Under the pieces are notes generated by a model. That model did not search any database. It was not told the origin of the DNA and saw only the letters and a program-made list of their open reading frames with translations. The position numbers were made by a program, and so were the translations under genes. 64,000 nt of DNA. Source: Acidovorax sp. 69 (GTDB taxonomy: Bacteria > Pseudomonadota > Gammaproteobacteria > Burkholderiales > Burkholderiaceae_C). The DNA lies in contig NZ_PGEP01000001.1 of the NCBI RefSeq assembly GCF_002797445.1, positions 2,046,501 to 2,110,500 on the forward strand. The letters are read 5' to 3'. Position 1 is the stretch's first letter. The number at the start of each line of letters is the position of its first letter. This document shows positions 1 through 10,336 of the stretch, in pieces.

Positions 1-380
1 AGGAAATCGCCGACATCCTGATCTCCGAAGGCTTCAACAGCCTCGAAGAAGTGGCCTACGTGCCGCTGCAGGAGATGCTGGAGATCGAAAGCTTCGATGA
101 AGACACCGTGAACGAGTTGCGCGCCCGTGCCAAGGACGCGTTGCTCACCATGGAAATCGCCCGTGAGGAAAGCGTGGAAGAGGTCTCCCAAGACCTGCGC
201 GACCTTGAAGGCCTCACCCCCGAGTTGATTACCAAATTGGCTGACGGTGGTGTGCACACACGTGACGACCTGGCCGATCTGGCCATTGATGAACTGACCG
301 ACCTGACCGGACAGTCTGAAGAAGATGCCAAAGCCTTGATCATGAAGGCGCGCGAACACTGGTTCGCGGGGCAAGAGTAA
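1..380 (+). CDS. nusA: Transcription termination/antitermination factor NusA, C-terminal fragment
   Basis: Open from the window edge in the frame starting at base 3, ending in TAA at 378-380. The visible part is the acidic C-terminal repeat region of NusA: two helix-hairpin-helix-like units (around LVEE/VAYVPLQEMLEIESFD and around LEGLTPELITKLADGGVHT) ending in a segment rich in Glu and Asp. NusA binds RNA polymerase and modulates pausing, termination and antitermination. It lies 24 bases ahead of infB, the classical nusA-infB operon. The N-terminal, S1 and KH domains lie outside the window. Family assignment rests on the repeats plus gene order. Confidence 0.93.
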   Translation, partial: EIADILISEGFNSLEEVAYVPLQEMLEIESFDEDTVNELRARAKDALLTMEIAREESVEEVSQDLRDLEGLTPELITKLADGGVHTRDDLADLAIDELTDLTGQSEEDAKALIMKAREHWFAGQE

Positions 381-404
381 AGGTCAGGGAGGCACGAACC
401 ACAT

Positions 405-3269
405 ATGTCCAGTAATACTGTCGCCGAGTTTGCAACCGAACTCAAAAAATCGCCTGAAACCCTGCTCGACCAGCTCAAAGCTGCGGGCGTGGGCAAGGCT
501 GCCCCCTCCGATGCGTTGACCGAGTCGGACAAACAAAAGCTGCTCGCATATCTGCAAGCCAGCCATGGCACGGCCTCCGCCGATCGCAAAAAAATCACAC
601 TGGTGAAGAAGTCCACCAGCGAGATCAAGCAGGCCGACGCCACCGGCAAGGCCCGCACGATTCAGGTGGAAGTGCGCAAAAAGCGCACGTTCATCCAGCG
701 CGATGAAGGGGGCGATGTGGCTGTGGATTCCGAAGCTTCGGTGATGGAGGAAGCGGCTGTTTCCAGCGAGGACCTCGAATTGTCCCGCCGTGAGGAAGAA
801 GCCCGCCGCCAAGCCGAGTTGATTCGCCGCCAAGAGACCGAACTGGCCGAAAAGCGTGCGGAGCGCGAAGCCCGCGAAAAGCGCGAACGCGAAGCCGAAG
901 AGCGCGCGGCTGCTTACGCTGCCCAGGAAGCCGAGAAAAAGGCCCAGGCCTCTGCGGTCAAGCAGGAGGCTACCCGCGAGCAGGCGGCTGAAGCCGCTGC
1001 TCGCAACGCTGCACAGAGCGAAGCCCGCGAGAAGGCTGCCGCCGAGTCCAAGGCCCGATCCGACGAAGAGTCGGCCCGTGCTGCCGATCTGGATGCCCGT
1101 CGCCGCAAGGCCGAGGCCGAAGCCGCTGCCATTCGTTCCATGATGGCCACGCCCAAGAAGGCGGTCATGGTGGCCAAGAAGCCCGAGGAACCCAAGCCTG
1201 TGGCCAAGCCCGCAGCCGTGGGTGATGCGAAGAAGGGCACGCTCCACAAGCCTGCCGTGGGTGCTGGCGCCGCTCGCGCCGGTGCGCCGGCTGCTGCTGG
1301 TGCTGCCGCGCCAGGGGCTGGCAAGGAAGTGAAGTCCGCCAAGCTGTCCTCCAGCTGGGCCGGTGACACTGCCAAGAAGAAAGAAATCAAGACCCGCGGC
1401 GACAGCAGCGGCGGTGTCGGTCGCAACAACTGGCGCGGAGGTCCTCGTGGCCGCCGTGGTGACAACCGCGATCACCGCGACGATCACCAGCAATCCGCAC
1501 CGGTCGAAGCGCGCATCATTGAAGTGCATGTTCCCGAAACCATCACGGTGGCAGAGCTGGCACACAAGATGTCGATCAAGGCGTCTGAAGTGATCAAGGC
1601 GCTGATGAAGATGGGCCAGATGGTCACCATCAACCAGCCACTGGACCAGGACACCGCGATGATCATCGTGGAAGAACTGGGCCACAAGGCTGTCGTGGCA
1701 GCGCTGGACGATCCGGAAGCCTTCACGGATGACGACTCCAAGCAACAAGATGTCGAATTGCTGCCCCGCGCTCCTGTGGTGACGGTGATGGGCCACGTCG
1801 ATCACGGCAAGACCTCGCTGCTGGATTACATCCGCCGTGCCAAGGTGGCGGCTGGTGAAGCCGGTGGTATTACGCAGCACATTGGCGCTTACCACGTGGA
1901 AACACCACGCGGCATGGTCTCGTTCCTCGACACCCCTGGTCACGAAGCCTTCACGGCCATGCGTGCCCGTGGTGCTCAGGCCACCGACATCGTGATTCTG
2001 GTAGTGGCTGCCGATGACGGTGTGATGCCCCAGACCAAGGAAGCCATCAAGCACGCCAAGGCGGCTGGTGTTCCTATCGTGGTCGCCATCACCAAGGCCG
2101 ACAAGCCCGATGCCAACCCCGACCGCGTCAAGCAAGAGCTGGTGGTTGAAGAGGTGGTGCCGGAAGAATACGGTGGTGATTCGCCGTTTGTGCCGGTGTC
2201 CTCCAAGACCGGCATGGGCATCGATACGCTGCTGGAGCAAGTGCTGTTGCAGGCCGAAGTGCTGGAACTGAAGGCTCCGGTCGATTCGCTGGCCAAGGGC
2301 CTTGTGATCGAAGCCCAGCTCGACAAGGGCCGCGGCCCTGTGGCGACGGTGCTCGTGCAGTCCGGTACGCTCAAGGTGGGCGACATCGTGCTGGCCGGCC
2401 AGACCTATGGCCGCGTGCGTGCCATGCTGGACGAAAACGGCAAGGTGGCCAAGACGGCAGGTCCGTCGATCCCTGTGGAAATCCAGGGTCTGACGGAAGT
2501 GCCCCAGGCGGGTGACGAATTCATGGTGCTCACGGACGAGCGCCGTGCCCGCGAAATCTCGACCTACCGTGCTGGCAAGTTCCGCAACACCAAGCTGGCC
2601 AAGATGCAGGCGGCCAAGCTCGAAAACATGTTTGCCGACATGACTGCGGGTGAAGTCAAGATGCTCCCGATCATCGTCAAGGCCGACGTGCAGGGTTCGC
2701 AGGAAGCACTGGCCCAGTCGCTGCTCAAGCTGTCGACCGACGAAGTCAAGGTGCAGTTGGTGTACGCCGCAGTGGGTGCCATCAGCGAGTCGGACATCAA
2801 TTTGGCGATCGCCTCCAAGGCCATCGTGATCGGCTTCAACGTACGGGCAGATGCCGGTGCACGCAAGCTGGCCGAGGGCAATGGCGTTGATCTGCACTAC
2901 TACAGCATCATTTACGATGCTGTCGATGAGTTGCGTGTGGCGATGTCCGGCATGTTGGCTCCTGAGCAGCGCGAAGAAATCATTGGTACGGCCGAGATTC
3001 GGACGGTGTTTGTGGCAACCAAGATCGGTACGATTGCCGGTTCCTACATCACCTCTGGCATGGTCCATCGCAATGCACGCTTCCGCTTGCTGCGCGATAA
3101 CGTGGTGGTTTACACCGGCGAAGTCGACTCGATCAAGCGCCTCAAGGACGATGTCAAGGATGTCAAGGAAGGTTTTGAGTGCGGTATCAAGCTCAAGAAC
3201 TACAACGACATCAAGGAAGGCGATCACCTCGAATTCTTTGACATCAAGGAAATCGCTCGGACGCTGTAA
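405..3269 (+). CDS. infB: Translation initiation factor IF-2
   Basis: 954 residues, the usual size for a betaproteobacterial IF-2. It is the GTPase that places initiator tRNA on the 30S subunit and drives 50S joining. A small N-terminal IF2N domain is followed by a long charged Ala/Glu/Arg/Lys linker (about residues 110-360), a second IF2N domain (about 370-430) and the GTPase domain with G1 [10 protein letters not shown]3 DTPGHEAF and G4 TKAD. Domains II to IV follow, ending [15 protein letters not shown]. The ATG at 405 is preceded by a purine-rich AGGGAGG. It sits between nusA and rbfA on the same strand. The linker shows codon repetition typical of the family. Confidence 0.98.
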   Translation: MSSNTVAEFATELKKSPETLLDQLKAAGVGKAAPSDALTESDKQKLLAYLQASHGTASADRKKITLVKKSTSEIKQADATGKARTIQVEVRKKRTFIQRDEGGDVAVDSEASVMEEAAVSSEDLELSRREEEARRQAELIRRQETELAEKRAEREAREKREREAEERAAAYAAQEAEKKAQASAVKQEATREQAAEAAARNAAQSEAREKAAAESKARSDEESARAADLDARRRKAEAEAAAIRSMMATPKKAVMVAKKPEEPKPVAKPAAVGDAKKGTLHKPAVGAGAARAGAPAAAGAAAPGAGKEVKSAKLSSSWAGDTAKKKEIKTRGDSSGGVGRNNWRGGPRGRRGDNRDHRDDHQQSAPVEARIIEVHVPETITVAELAHKMSIKASEVIKALMKMGQMVTINQPLDQDTAMIIVEELGHKAVVAALDDPEAFTDDDSKQQDVELLPRAPVVTVMGHVDHGKTSLLDYIRRAKVAAGEAGGITQHIGAYHVETPRGMVSFLDTPGHEAFTAMRARGAQATDIVILVVAADDGVMPQTKEAIKHAKAAGVPIVVAITKADKPDANPDRVKQELVVEEVVPEEYGGDSPFVPVSSKTGMGIDTLLEQVLLQAEVLELKAPVDSLAKGLVIEAQLDKGRGPVATVLVQSGTLKVGDIVLAGQTYGRVRAMLDENGKVAKTAGPSIPVEIQGLTEVPQAGDEFMVLTDERRAREISTYRAGKFRNTKLAKMQAAKLENMFADMTAGEVKMLPIIVKADVQGSQEALAQSLLKLSTDEVKVQLVYAAVGAISESDINLAIASKAIVIGFNVRADAGARKLAEGNGVDLHYYSIIYDAVDELRVAMSGMLAPEQREEIIGTAEIRTVFVATKIGTIAGSYITSGMVHRNARFRLLRDNVVVYTGEVDSIKRLKDDVKDVKEGFECGIKLKNYNDIKEGDHLEFFDIKEIARTL

Positions 3270-3287
3270 GGCAACGACGACGACGAC

Positions 3288-3659
3288 ATGGCTGCGAAGA
3301 AATCTTCCACCCCCAACCGCGCCTTCAAGGTGGCTGACCAGATCCAGCGCGATCTGACCGAGCTGATCGCGCGCGAGTTGAAAGACCCGCGCGTGGGCAT
3401 GGTGACGCTGCAGGGCGTGGAGGTGACTCCCGACTACGCCCATGCCAAGGTGTTTTTCAGCCTCTTGACGGGCGACCCTGTGGAAACACAGGCAGCACTC
3501 AACCAGGCTGCGGGCTTCCTGCGCAATGGGCTGTTCAAGCGCCTGCACATCCACACCGTGCCCACGCTGCATTTTGTGTTTGACCGCACCTCCGAGCGTG
3601 CCGCCGATATGAACGCCTTGATTGCCAAGGCGGTTTCTTCCCGCGCTAAAGAGGAGTAG
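3288..3659 (+). CDS. rbfA: 30S ribosome-binding factor A
   Basis: 123 residues, normal for RbfA. It is a KH-fold protein that binds the 30S subunit near the 5' helix of 16S rRNA during late maturation and cold adaptation. The sequence has the conserved start ([35 protein letters not shown] is the family signature region), the central [10 protein letters not shown] strand and the [25 protein letters not shown]-terminal half. It starts 18 bases after infB and ends 3 bases before truB, so it is co-transcribed with both. Confidence 0.97.
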   Translation: MAAKKSSTPNRAFKVADQIQRDLTELIARELKDPRVGMVTLQGVEVTPDYAHAKVFFSLLTGDPVETQAALNQAAGFLRNGLFKRLHIHTVPTLHFVFDRTSERAADMNALIAKAVSSRAKEE

Positions 3660-3662
3660 TCC

Positions 3663-4643
3663 ATGCATGCGCCTCGCACCAGGGTGCAGCGGCGCCCTGT
3701 GCATGGGGTGTTGCTGCTCGATAAACCGCTCGGCCTTTCGAGCAATGACGCCTTGCAAAAGGCGAAATGGCTCCTGCGCGCCGAAAAAGCGGGCCATACC
3801 GGCACGCTGGATCCTCTGGCCACTGGTGTATTGCCCTTGTGCTTTGGGGCTGCCACCAAATTCAGCCAGTTGCAGCTGGACGCTGCCAAGACTTACGAAG
3901 CTGTTGCACTTTTGGGTGCGACGACAACCACCGGCGATGCCGAGGGTGATGTGGTGCAACGTTGTGATGTGAACCCCGAGCAACTCACTCCTGAGCGTTT
4001 GCTGGCCGTTCAGCAGCAGTTCACCGGGCCCATCCAGCAGGTGCCGCCCATGCACAGCGCCCTCAAGAAAGATGGCAAGGCGCTGTACGAATACGCTCGC
4101 GCAGGCGTGACGGTTGAGCGCGAGGCGCGTGATGTGGTCATTCATGCCTTGAAACTCACGCTGGTGCAGACGGATAAAGCGGAACTTGCTATCAATATGA
4201 TAGTGAATTGCAGCAAAGGCACCTACATCCGCACCTTGGGTGAAGACATTGGTGCGGCTTTGGGTTGTGGCGCGCACCTGACCTTCTTGCGCCGTATTGA
4301 TACAGGGGGGCTGGGTGTGGAGCGTTGCGTCACGCTGGCCCAATTGGAGGCCATGTCCGAAGCAGAGCGCCTGGCCAGCCTGGAAGCGCCCGAGTCGCTG
4401 TTGGCACAACACGTGCGTGTCACGCTCGACAGTGACAATGCGGCTCGGTTCCTGTCGGGCGTGCGCCGCCGCGGAGCCTGGCCGGACGCCAGTGCCGTGG
4501 CGGTTTTTGGAGAAAATCCCCCGGCATTGCTGGGGGTAGGCCACATCGTTGGCGGGGAGCTGGTGCCGGGCAGGCTCCTGAGTCCGCTGGAAATTCAACA
4601 AATCTTGGAAAGCACGTCGCAGCTTTCGCCATATCCCGCATGA
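3663..4643 (+). CDS. truB: tRNA pseudouridine(55) synthase
   Basis: 326 residues. TruB converts U55 in the T-loop of tRNAs to pseudouridine. Conserved elements are [14 protein letters not shown] at the N-terminus, the catalytic-Asp segment [17 protein letters not shown], and the substrate-binding [15 protein letters not shown] motif, followed by a C-terminal PUA-like part. The start at 3663 follows the rbfA stop with no space for another gene. Around 4186-4206 the sequence encoding [13 protein letters not shown] contains an inverted repeat (CTATCA ATA TGATAG) and is slightly longer here than in E. coli TruB, so it may be a degenerate repeat insertion kept in frame. Confidence 0.97.
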   Translation: MHAPRTRVQRRPVHGVLLLDKPLGLSSNDALQKAKWLLRAEKAGHTGTLDPLATGVLPLCFGAATKFSQLQLDAAKTYEAVALLGATTTTGDAEGDVVQRCDVNPEQLTPERLLAVQQQFTGPIQQVPPMHSALKKDGKALYEYARAGVTVEREARDVVIHALKLTLVQTDKAELAINMIVNCSKGTYIRTLGEDIGAALGCGAHLTFLRRIDTGGLGVERCVTLAQLEAMSEAERLASLEAPESLLAQHVRVTLDSDNAARFLSGVRRRGAWPDASAVAVFGENPPALLGVGHIVGGELVPGRLLSPLEIQQILESTSQLSPYPA

Positions 4644-4694
4644 CGGATCGACTTGCACTTGCTCTCGCCACGCAGCACCGCGCTGCAGCCCTTG

Positions 4695-4712
4695 CCCATG
4701 CTTCAGCATGGG
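4695..4712. other. Stem-loop upstream of typA
   Basis: Perfect 7-bp stem CCCATGC / GCATGGG with a TTCA tetraloop, in the 163-base gap between truB and typA. No T-run follows, so it is not an intrinsic terminator. It could be an mRNA structure or processing site in the truB-typA transcript; no function is visible. Confidence 0.4.
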
Positions 4713-4806
4713 TTGCGGACTGCGCCTTGTGCTGCGCGCCGATGGCTTTGCGCAAATGCGACCCCTCATGCGGGATGTGACGCAACCGCGGCACATTGGA
4801 AAAACT

Positions 4807-6630
4807 ATGACTAAACAAATCCGCAACATTGCCATCATTGCCCACGTTGACCATGGCAAAACCACCATGGTCGACCAGCTGCTGCGGCAGTCCGGCACTT
4901 TCGCCGACCACGAAAAAGTGGTGGACACCGTGATGGACAACAACGCGATTGAAAAAGAGCGTGGCATCACCATCCTGGCCAAGAACTGCGCCGTGAGCTG
5001 GGAAGGCACCCACATCAACATCGTCGATACCCCCGGTCACGCGGACTTCGGCGGTGAAGTGGAACGCGCCCTGTCCATGGTCGACAGCGTGGTGCTGCTG
5101 ATCGACGCGCAAGAAGGCCCCATGCCCCAGACGCGTTTCGTGACCAAGAAGGCCCTGGCCCTGGGTCTGCGCCCGATTCTGGTGGTGAACAAGGTGGACA
5201 AGCCTGGTGCGAACCCCGACAAGGTCGTGAACGCCGCGTTCGACCTGTTCGACAAGCTCGGTGCCACCGACGAACAACTCGACTTCCCTGTGGTGTACGC
5301 CTCGGGCATCAACGGCTGGTCTTCGCTGGAAGAGGGCGCACCTGGTGAGCAGTGGGGCCCCGACATGTCGGCCCTGTTCAACACGATTCTGAAGCACGTG
5401 CCCCCGAACTCGGGTGACCCGGCCGCTCCGCTGCAACTGCAGATCTCCGCGCTGGACTTCTCTACCTTCGTCGGCCGCATCGGTGTGGGCCGTATCAGCC
5501 AGGGCACCATCAAACCCGGCCAGGACGTGTTGGTGATGGAAGGCCCCGATGGCAAGAGTGTCAAGGGCCGCGTGAACCAGGTGCTGACGTTCCAGGGCCT
5601 GGACCGTATGCAGACGCCCCTGGCTGGCCCCGGCGACATCGTGCTGATCAACGGCATCGAAGGTATCGGCATCGGCGTGACCGTGACTGACCCGACCAAC
5701 CCGTCGCCGCTGCCCATGCTGAAGGTGGACGAGCCTACGCTGACCATGAACTTCTGCGTGAACACCTCGCCACTGGCAGGCCGTGAAGGCAAGTTCGTGA
5801 CCAGCCGCCAGATCTGGGACCGTCTGCAAAAGGAACTGCAGCACAACGTGGCGCTGCGCGTGTCCGAGACCGACGAAGAAGGTATCTTCGAAGTCATGGG
5901 TCGCGGCGAACTGCACCTGACCATCCTGCTGGAAAACATGCGCCGTGAAGGCTATGAGCTGGCGGTTTCCAAGCCCCGCGTCGTGTTCAAGACCGTGAAT
6001 GGCGAGAAGCACGAGCCCATCGAGCTGGTGACGGTCGACATCGAAGAAGGCCACCAAGGCGGCGTGATGCAAGCTCTAGGCGAGCGCAAGGGCGAGCTGG
6101 TGAACATGGAGCCGGACGGCCGTGGGCGCGTGCGTCTGGAGTACCGCATCCCGGCCCGTGGCCTGATCGGTTTCACCAACGAATTCCTGAATCTGACGCG
6201 TGGTTCCGGCCTGATCAGCAACATCTTCGACAGCTACGAAGCGCACAAGGGTGACATCGGTGGCCGCAAGAATGGTGTGTTGATCTCCATGGACGACGGT
6301 GAAATCTTCACCTATGCGCTGGGCAAGCTGGACGACCGTGGCCGCATGTTCGTGAAGGCGAACGACCCTGTGTACGAAGGCATGATTGTGGGTATCCACA
6401 GCCGTGACAACGACCTGATCGTGAACGCCACGCGCACCAAGCAGCTGACCAACTTCCGCGTGAGCGGCAAGGAAGACGCCATCAAGATCACGCCTCCGAT
6501 TGACGCCACGCTGGAATACGCTGTGGAATTCATTGAGGACGACGAACTGGTCGAAATCACGCCCAAGTCCATCCGCATCCGCAAGCGGTTCCTGACGGAA
6601 AACGAGCGCAAGCGCGCAGGCCGTTCCTGA
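4807..6630 (+). CDS. typA: Ribosome-associated GTPase TypA/BipA
   Basis: 607 residues from the ATG at 4807, matching the family length. The open frame extends upstream to 4708, but those residues do not resemble the family, while [20 protein letters not shown] is the normal N-terminus. TypA is an EF-G-like translational GTPase needed for ribosome assembly and growth at low temperature or under stress. Visible motifs are G1 AHVDHGKTT, switch [10 protein letters not shown]3 [16 protein letters not shown] and G4 NKVDKPGA, followed by EF-G-like domains II, III and V and a basic C-terminal domain ending KRAGRS. Confidence 0.97.
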   Translation: MTKQIRNIAIIAHVDHGKTTMVDQLLRQSGTFADHEKVVDTVMDNNAIEKERGITILAKNCAVSWEGTHINIVDTPGHADFGGEVERALSMVDSVVLLIDAQEGPMPQTRFVTKKALALGLRPILVVNKVDKPGANPDKVVNAAFDLFDKLGATDEQLDFPVVYASGINGWSSLEEGAPGEQWGPDMSALFNTILKHVPPNSGDPAAPLQLQISALDFSTFVGRIGVGRISQGTIKPGQDVLVMEGPDGKSVKGRVNQVLTFQGLDRMQTPLAGPGDIVLINGIEGIGIGVTVTDPTNPSPLPMLKVDEPTLTMNFCVNTSPLAGREGKFVTSRQIWDRLQKELQHNVALRVSETDEEGIFEVMGRGELHLTILLENMRREGYELAVSKPRVVFKTVNGEKHEPIELVTVDIEEGHQGGVMQALGERKGELVNMEPDGRGRVRLEYRIPARGLIGFTNEFLNLTRGSGLISNIFDSYEAHKGDIGGRKNGVLISMDDGEIFTYALGKLDDRGRMFVKANDPVYEGMIVGIHSRDNDLIVNATRTKQLTNFRVSGKEDAIKITPPIDATLEYAVEFIEDDELVEITPKSIRIRKRFLTENERKRAGRS

Positions 6631-6720
6631 GCTGCTTTGCCGGGTGGAGCCGTTGCTATGGCGGCTTGAACCGGTAGCATCGGTGTGCAGCGAGTAGCTG
6701 TACTCCCGATGCGCGACCCG

Positions 6721-6750
6721 AAGGGCCACCGCCATGCTGTGGCCCTTTTT
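6721..6750 (+). terminator. Intrinsic terminator after typA
   Basis: Stem AAGGGCCAC / GTGGCCCTT around a short loop (CGCCATGCT), followed by a T-run, about 90 bases after the typA stop and before the next gene at 6809. It separates the translation cluster from the transporter operon. Confidence 0.8.
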
Positions 6751-6808
6751 GCCGTCTTGAATTCCCGGTTTCTCTCGTCTCCCCAGATTCCATGAACTGC
6801 AGGTTCCC

Positions 6809-7684
6809 ATGTTGAAGCTCACGCACTCCCGCGCGGTTGTTTTGATGGTGGCGGTGACCCTGATGTGGTCCATCGCTGGCGTGGTCACGCGCCACCTGGA
6901 GCATGCGCGCAGCTTTGAAGTGACGTTCTGGCGCAGCTTTTTCACGCTGCTGGCATTGCTGGTCATCTTGCCCGTTTTGCAGGGGCGCGCGGTGTTTGCT
7001 TCGATGCGCCACAGTGGCCGTGCCCTCTGGATCTCTGGCGTGTGCTGGAGCGTGATGTTCACCGCCTTCATGGTGGCGCTGGTGTTGATGCCAGTGGCCA
7101 ATGTGCTGGTTACCATGGCAGTGGGCCCGCTGCTCACGGCGCTGTTTGCGCGCGTTTTTATTGGTCATCACATCGCACCGCGCACCTGGGCTGCGATTGC
7201 GGTGGCAGGCCTTGGCATTGCGTGGATGTACGGCTCGCAGATGGCCGGCTTGCCGCTGGCGGGGACGTTGGTGGCGCTGTGTGTGCCCGTGGCGGCGGCC
7301 GTCAACTGGACGGTGGTACAACATTCGCAGCGGCATGGCCATGCGGTGGACCTGGTGCCCGCTGTGCTGGTGGGGGCCGTGATCTCTGTGCTGGCCACGC
7401 TGCCGCTGGCTCTGCCATTTCAGGCGTCGGTGCACGACCTCGGCTTGCTGGCGCTGCTGGGCGTGGTGCAATTGGCGATTCCCTGCGTGCTGGCCGTGCG
7501 CTGCGGACGTGTGCTCAAGGCGCCAGAGATGGCGCTGCTGGGCTTGCTGGAAGTGATCTTTGGCATCTTGCTGGCATGGCTGGGCGCGGGCGAAGAGCCC
7601 GGCGGCGCCGTGCTGACGGGAGGCGCGTTGGTGATTGGTGCGCTGGTTTTCAATGAAATACTCGGTTGGAAGGAACAAAAATGA
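6809..7684 (+). CDS. EamA-family (DMT superfamily) transporter
   Basis: 291 residues with ten predicted hydrophobic segments arranged as two five-helix EamA repeats (first helix VVLMVAVTLMWSIAGVVTRHLE, second repeat beginning near LAGTLVALCVPVAAAVNW). Members of this inner-membrane superfamily export metabolites or drugs; the substrate cannot be read from sequence. The stop overlaps the ATG of the following acyl-CoA hydrolase gene by four bases (ATGA at 7681), so the two are translationally coupled. A link to branched-chain amino-acid or acyl metabolism is possible but is only inferred from this coupling. Confidence 0.85.
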   Translation: MLKLTHSRAVVLMVAVTLMWSIAGVVTRHLEHARSFEVTFWRSFFTLLALLVILPVLQGRAVFASMRHSGRALWISGVCWSVMFTAFMVALVLMPVANVLVTMAVGPLLTALFARVFIGHHIAPRTWAAIAVAGLGIAWMYGSQMAGLPLAGTLVALCVPVAAAVNWTVVQHSQRHGHAVDLVPAVLVGAVISVLATLPLALPFQASVHDLGLLALLGVVQLAIPCVLAVRCGRVLKAPEMALLGLLEVIFGILLAWLGAGEEPGGAVLTGGALVIGALVFNEILGWKEQK

Positions 7685-8775
7685 CGGAGACGGTAGTTTC
7701 GGATGTGTTGAGTGAAGTGCGTGGTCAGGTCGGCTTCATTACGCTGAACCGCCCGCGTGCGCTCAATGCGTTGTCGCTGGGCATGGTGCGGGATCTCATG
7801 GGCGTGCTATTGGCCTGGCAGAACGATGCGCGTGTGCTGGCCGTGGCGATTCGGGGCAGCAACAAGGAAGGCCCATTTGGTGCCTTTTGTGCGGGCGGCG
7901 ACATCCGCTTTCTGCACCAGGCGGGAAGCCAGGGCCACCCGCTGCTGGAAGACTTCTTCACCGAGGAATACGCGCTCAACCACCTCATCCATAACTACAC
8001 CAAGCCCTACATCGCGTTCATGGACGGCATCGTCATGGGCGGCGGCATGGGTATCAGCCAGGGCGCTGCGCTGCGCGTGGTGACCGAGCGCACCAAGATG
8101 GCCATGCCCGAGACGGCGATTGGCTTGTTCCCCGATGTGGGTGGGGGCTACTTTCTGAGCCGCTGCCCCGGCCGGGTGGGCGAATGGCTGGCGCTGACGG
8201 GGGACGCCATCGGCGCGGGCAATGCCATCGAGAACCAGTTGGCCGATGGCTGCCTGCCGGCCGACCAGCAAGCTGCCGTGTGGGATAGCTTGGGCACGCA
8301 GGGCTTTGCCAATGGTGCTGCCATCAAAGATTATGTTGCTTCAAAATTCGTAGCTGCTGGCGCTTTGCAGTCAAGCGCTAGAGGCCAAATTGACCAATAT
8401 TTTTCGCTCCCCACCGTGGGAGAGATCGTAGAGGCGCTGGAAGCGGCCGACACCGAATGGGCGCAGGCCACGGCTGCCACCCTGCGCAAGCGTTCGCCAT
8501 TGATGCTGCATGTGGTGCTGGAGCAGATCCGTCGTGCCCGCACCATGGGTCTGTCCGATGACCTTCGCATGGAACGCGACATGGTGCGCCACTGTTTCTT
8601 TTTGCGCCCCGGCCAGAGCGAAACGGTGGAGGGCATCCGCGCACTGGCCGTGGACAAGGACCACACGCCGAAGTGGAGCCCCAGCCGTATCGAAGACGTG
8701 ACGCCCGAGATGGTTGCCCCGTTTTTTGCCAGCCCCTGGCCTGCGCACGCACATCCTCTGGCATCTCTGGTCTGA
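7681..8775 (+). CDS. Enoyl-CoA hydratase/isomerase family protein, 3-hydroxyisobutyryl-CoA hydrolase-like
   Basis: 364 residues from the ATG at 7681, which overlaps the transporter stop. The length and the sequence GAFCAGGDIRFLHQ, DGIVMGGGMGISQGA and MAMPETAIGLFPDVGGGYFLSR identify the ECH_2/HIBCH branch of the crotonase fold, which hydrolyses 3-hydroxyisobutyryl-CoA in valine breakdown. The Glu and Asp of PETAIGLFPDVGG are the usual catalytic region. Residues encoded at about 8336-8395 (VASKFVAAGALQSSARGQID) come from a dispersed AGCGCT-core palindrome read in frame. A short-chain enoyl-CoA hydratase is less likely because of the longer C-terminal part. Confidence 0.88.
   Translation: MTETVVSDVLSEVRGQVGFITLNRPRALNALSLGMVRDLMGVLLAWQNDARVLAVAIRGSNKEGPFGAFCAGGDIRFLHQAGSQGHPLLEDFFTEEYALNHLIHNYTKPYIAFMDGIVMGGGMGISQGAALRVVTERTKMAMPETAIGLFPDVGGGYFLSRCPGRVGEWLALTGDAIGAGNAIENQLADGCLPADQQAAVWDSLGTQGFANGAAIKDYVASKFVAAGALQSSARGQIDQYFSLPTVGEIVEALEAADTEWAQATAATLRKRSPLMLHVVLEQIRRARTMGLSDDLRMERDMVRHCFFLRPGQSETVEGIRALAVDKDHTPKWSPSRIEDVTPEMVAPFFASPWPAHAHPLASLV
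8350..8391. repeat. Dispersed AGCGCT-core palindrome inside a coding gene
   Basis: Stem CTGGCGCTT / AAGCGCTAG (8357-8365 and 8373-8381, one G-T pair) flanked by TAGCTG and AGGCCA, the same layout as the elements at 18539, 29429 and 63336. Here it is read through in frame by the hydrolase gene without a stop codon. Confidence 0.7.
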
Positions 8776-8805
8776 TCTGTCGTTGGTTCCATCGGGCCGT
8801 TAAAC

Positions 8806-8827
8806 CGCCCGCCCGGTGGGGCGGGCG
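8806..8827. terminator. GC-rich hairpin between convergent genes
   Basis: Perfect 9-bp stem CGCCCGCCC / GGGCGGGCG with a GGTG loop, touching the stop codon of the anti-sigma gene at 8828 and lying 30 bases after the hydrolase stop. T-runs are short on both sides, so it is a weak bidirectional terminator or 3'-end stabiliser. Confidence 0.6.
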
Positions 8828-9748
8828 TTACGGCTGCAACTGTGGGTACACCGCCGTGGCCAGGTCCAGCAGTTCGGTGCGTGACAGCTTCCCGCTCAGG
8901 GCATAGCCAAAGCCTGCGTCGGTCCAGTAGAAGCCCGGCACCGGGCCTTCCTGCGTGAATTGAAAGGCGGTGCTGCTTGCCGGCACCGCTGAAGCGGGAG
9001 TGGGTGTGCCAGGGGTGCCTTGGGCCGCAGGCGCCACGGGGCCTGTCAGGGCTCCCAGATACAGCGTGATGCGTTGGCCGGCTCCGTTCTGGTACATGAA
9101 CTGCGCGCGCGCGCCCGTTTCTCCTGGCAATAGCCTGCCTCCCACCAATTCATACCCCTGAGCAGCAAGAGCGGGCACTTTGAGCGGTCTGTCTAGCCGT
9201 TTGGACAGCCACTGCACCAGATGGTCCTGCTGCGCGGCCGTCACTTCGACAGGATGGCGCACTTCAGGCTGGTACACCGCATGTGCTACGGCGGCTTGGT
9301 GGGCGAAACGTTGTACGGGAGCGATGGCTTGCAGCGCTGCATCGCCTGCGGGCGTTCTGCCGGGGGTGTGGCGGGACCACTCGCTGCGTCCCACCCATCC
9401 CAGTGCAAAAGCCACCCATACCGAAGCGGCCATGCCGCCCCAGCGCCACCACCGCGCCTGTTGCTCTCTGCGCTCTGCAGTGCGCGACGCGGCGGCGAGC
9501 AGGGCATCCGGCACGGGGGCGTGGAGCAGATTCTGGTGCAGCGCTTGCAGGCGGGCACGCTGTGTTTGCCAATGGGCGACGGTGTCTTGCGCACTTTCAT
9601 CACTCAGCAGTTGTTGGCGCAGGGCGTCTGCTTGTTTGGGCGGCAACTGACCATCCACCAAGGCGTGCCAAGGGGAGTCGTCACCAGCGTAAGGGCGGGG
9701 GGACTGAGGGTGCGTGTCCATGACAGTGTCGCGGGTCGTCGGCATCAT
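8828..9748 (-). CDS. Membrane anti-sigma factor (RsiW/RskA-like)
   Basis: 306 residues. The N-terminal cytoplasmic part (DDSPWHALVDGQLPPKQADALRQQLLSDESAQ) resembles the anti-sigma zinc-finger-like domain but lacks the HxxxCxxC cysteines. A single transmembrane segment follows near residues 105-122 (GMAASVWVAFALGWVG), then a periplasmic domain rich in Pro and Ala. The gene overlaps the ECF sigma gene upstream by four bases, the standard coupled sigma/anti-sigma arrangement. It would hold the sigma factor at the membrane until a signal releases it; the signal cannot be read. The start at 9748 is fixed by the overlap. Confidence 0.85.
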   Translation of the reverse strand: MMPTTRDTVMDTHPQSPRPYAGDDSPWHALVDGQLPPKQADALRQQLLSDESAQDTVAHWQTQRARLQALHQNLLHAPVPDALLAAASRTAERREQQARWWRWGGMAASVWVAFALGWVGRSEWSRHTPGRTPAGDAALQAIAPVQRFAHQAAVAHAVYQPEVRHPVEVTAAQQDHLVQWLSKRLDRPLKVPALAAQGYELVGGRLLPGETGARAQFMYQNGAGQRITLYLGALTGPVAPAAQGTPGTPTPASAVPASSTAFQFTQEGPVPGFYWTDAGFGYALSGKLSRTELLDLATAVYPQLQP

Positions 9749-10305
9749 TTGAGGCGGCGCAGCGCGGGCGGCTGGCCCACAGAGTCTGCCGCTGGGGGCG
9801 GGGCGGCATGAGGGGCTGGCGACGGTGCGGATGCCGCAGGCGCGCGCTCCATCAGCGTGCGCAGGCGGGCGCGGGCCCGTGACAGGCGTGACATGACGGT
9901 GCCCACCGGCACGGACAGAATGTGCGCCGTGTCTTCGTAGCTCATGTCTTCCATTGCCACCAGCAGCAGCACGGCGCGCTGGTCGGCGGGCAGGCGCTGC
10001 AGGCAGCGTTCCAGGTCCAGTGCGTCATCCGACGGGCTGGGGTTGCCAGGCAGCCGGTCCTGAACCTCGTCAATGTCCAAGTGGGCCTGCGTCGGTTGCG
10101 CACGGCGTTGGTTGAGGTACAGGTTGTGCATGAGGGTGAACAGCCAGGCGCGCAGGTCACTGCCGGTGCGCCACAGAAGCCACTTGCCGCAGGCGCGCTC
10201 CAGTGTGTCCTGCACCAGGTCGTCGGCCGCCCAGGCGTCTCCCGTCAGCACGCGCGCATAGCGGCGCAGGCCCGGCAATTGTTCGACGATCTGGGTGCGG
10301 TCCAT
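9745..10305 (-). CDS. ECF-type RNA polymerase sigma factor
   Basis: 186 residues with sigma region 2 (ARVLTGDAWAADDLVQDTLERACGKW, then DLRAWLFTLMHNLYLNQRR) and region 4 (LQRLPADQRAVLLLVAMEDMSYEDTAHILSVPVGTVMSRLSRARARLR). The spacing of the two regions is that of extracytoplasmic-function sigma factors. It is read after a small lipoprotein gene (31 bases upstream) and overlaps its anti-sigma gene. The Pro/Ala-rich tail after LMERAPAAS is not conserved in the family. An imperfect inverted repeat with GGAATAAA upstream of the lipoprotein gene may be its own target promoter. Confidence 0.92.
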   Translation of the reverse strand: MDRTQIVEQLPGLRRYARVLTGDAWAADDLVQDTLERACGKWLLWRTGSDLRAWLFTLMHNLYLNQRRAQPTQAHLDIDEVQDRLPGNPSPSDDALDLERCLQRLPADQRAVLLLVAMEDMSYEDTAHILSVPVGTVMSRLSRARARLRTLMERAPAASAPSPAPHAAPPPAADSVGQPPALRRLK

Positions 10306-10336
10306 GCGCGCGAGCGGAGTCTGGTTGCCGCAACGC

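Noticed and set aside
384..5021. Very long minus-strand open frame (1545 codons) opposite infB-rbfA-truB-typA
   Set aside because: It is antisense to four well conserved genes, its composition is His/Gly/Leu-rich as expected of a mirrored GC-rich coding strand, and it has no family resemblance.
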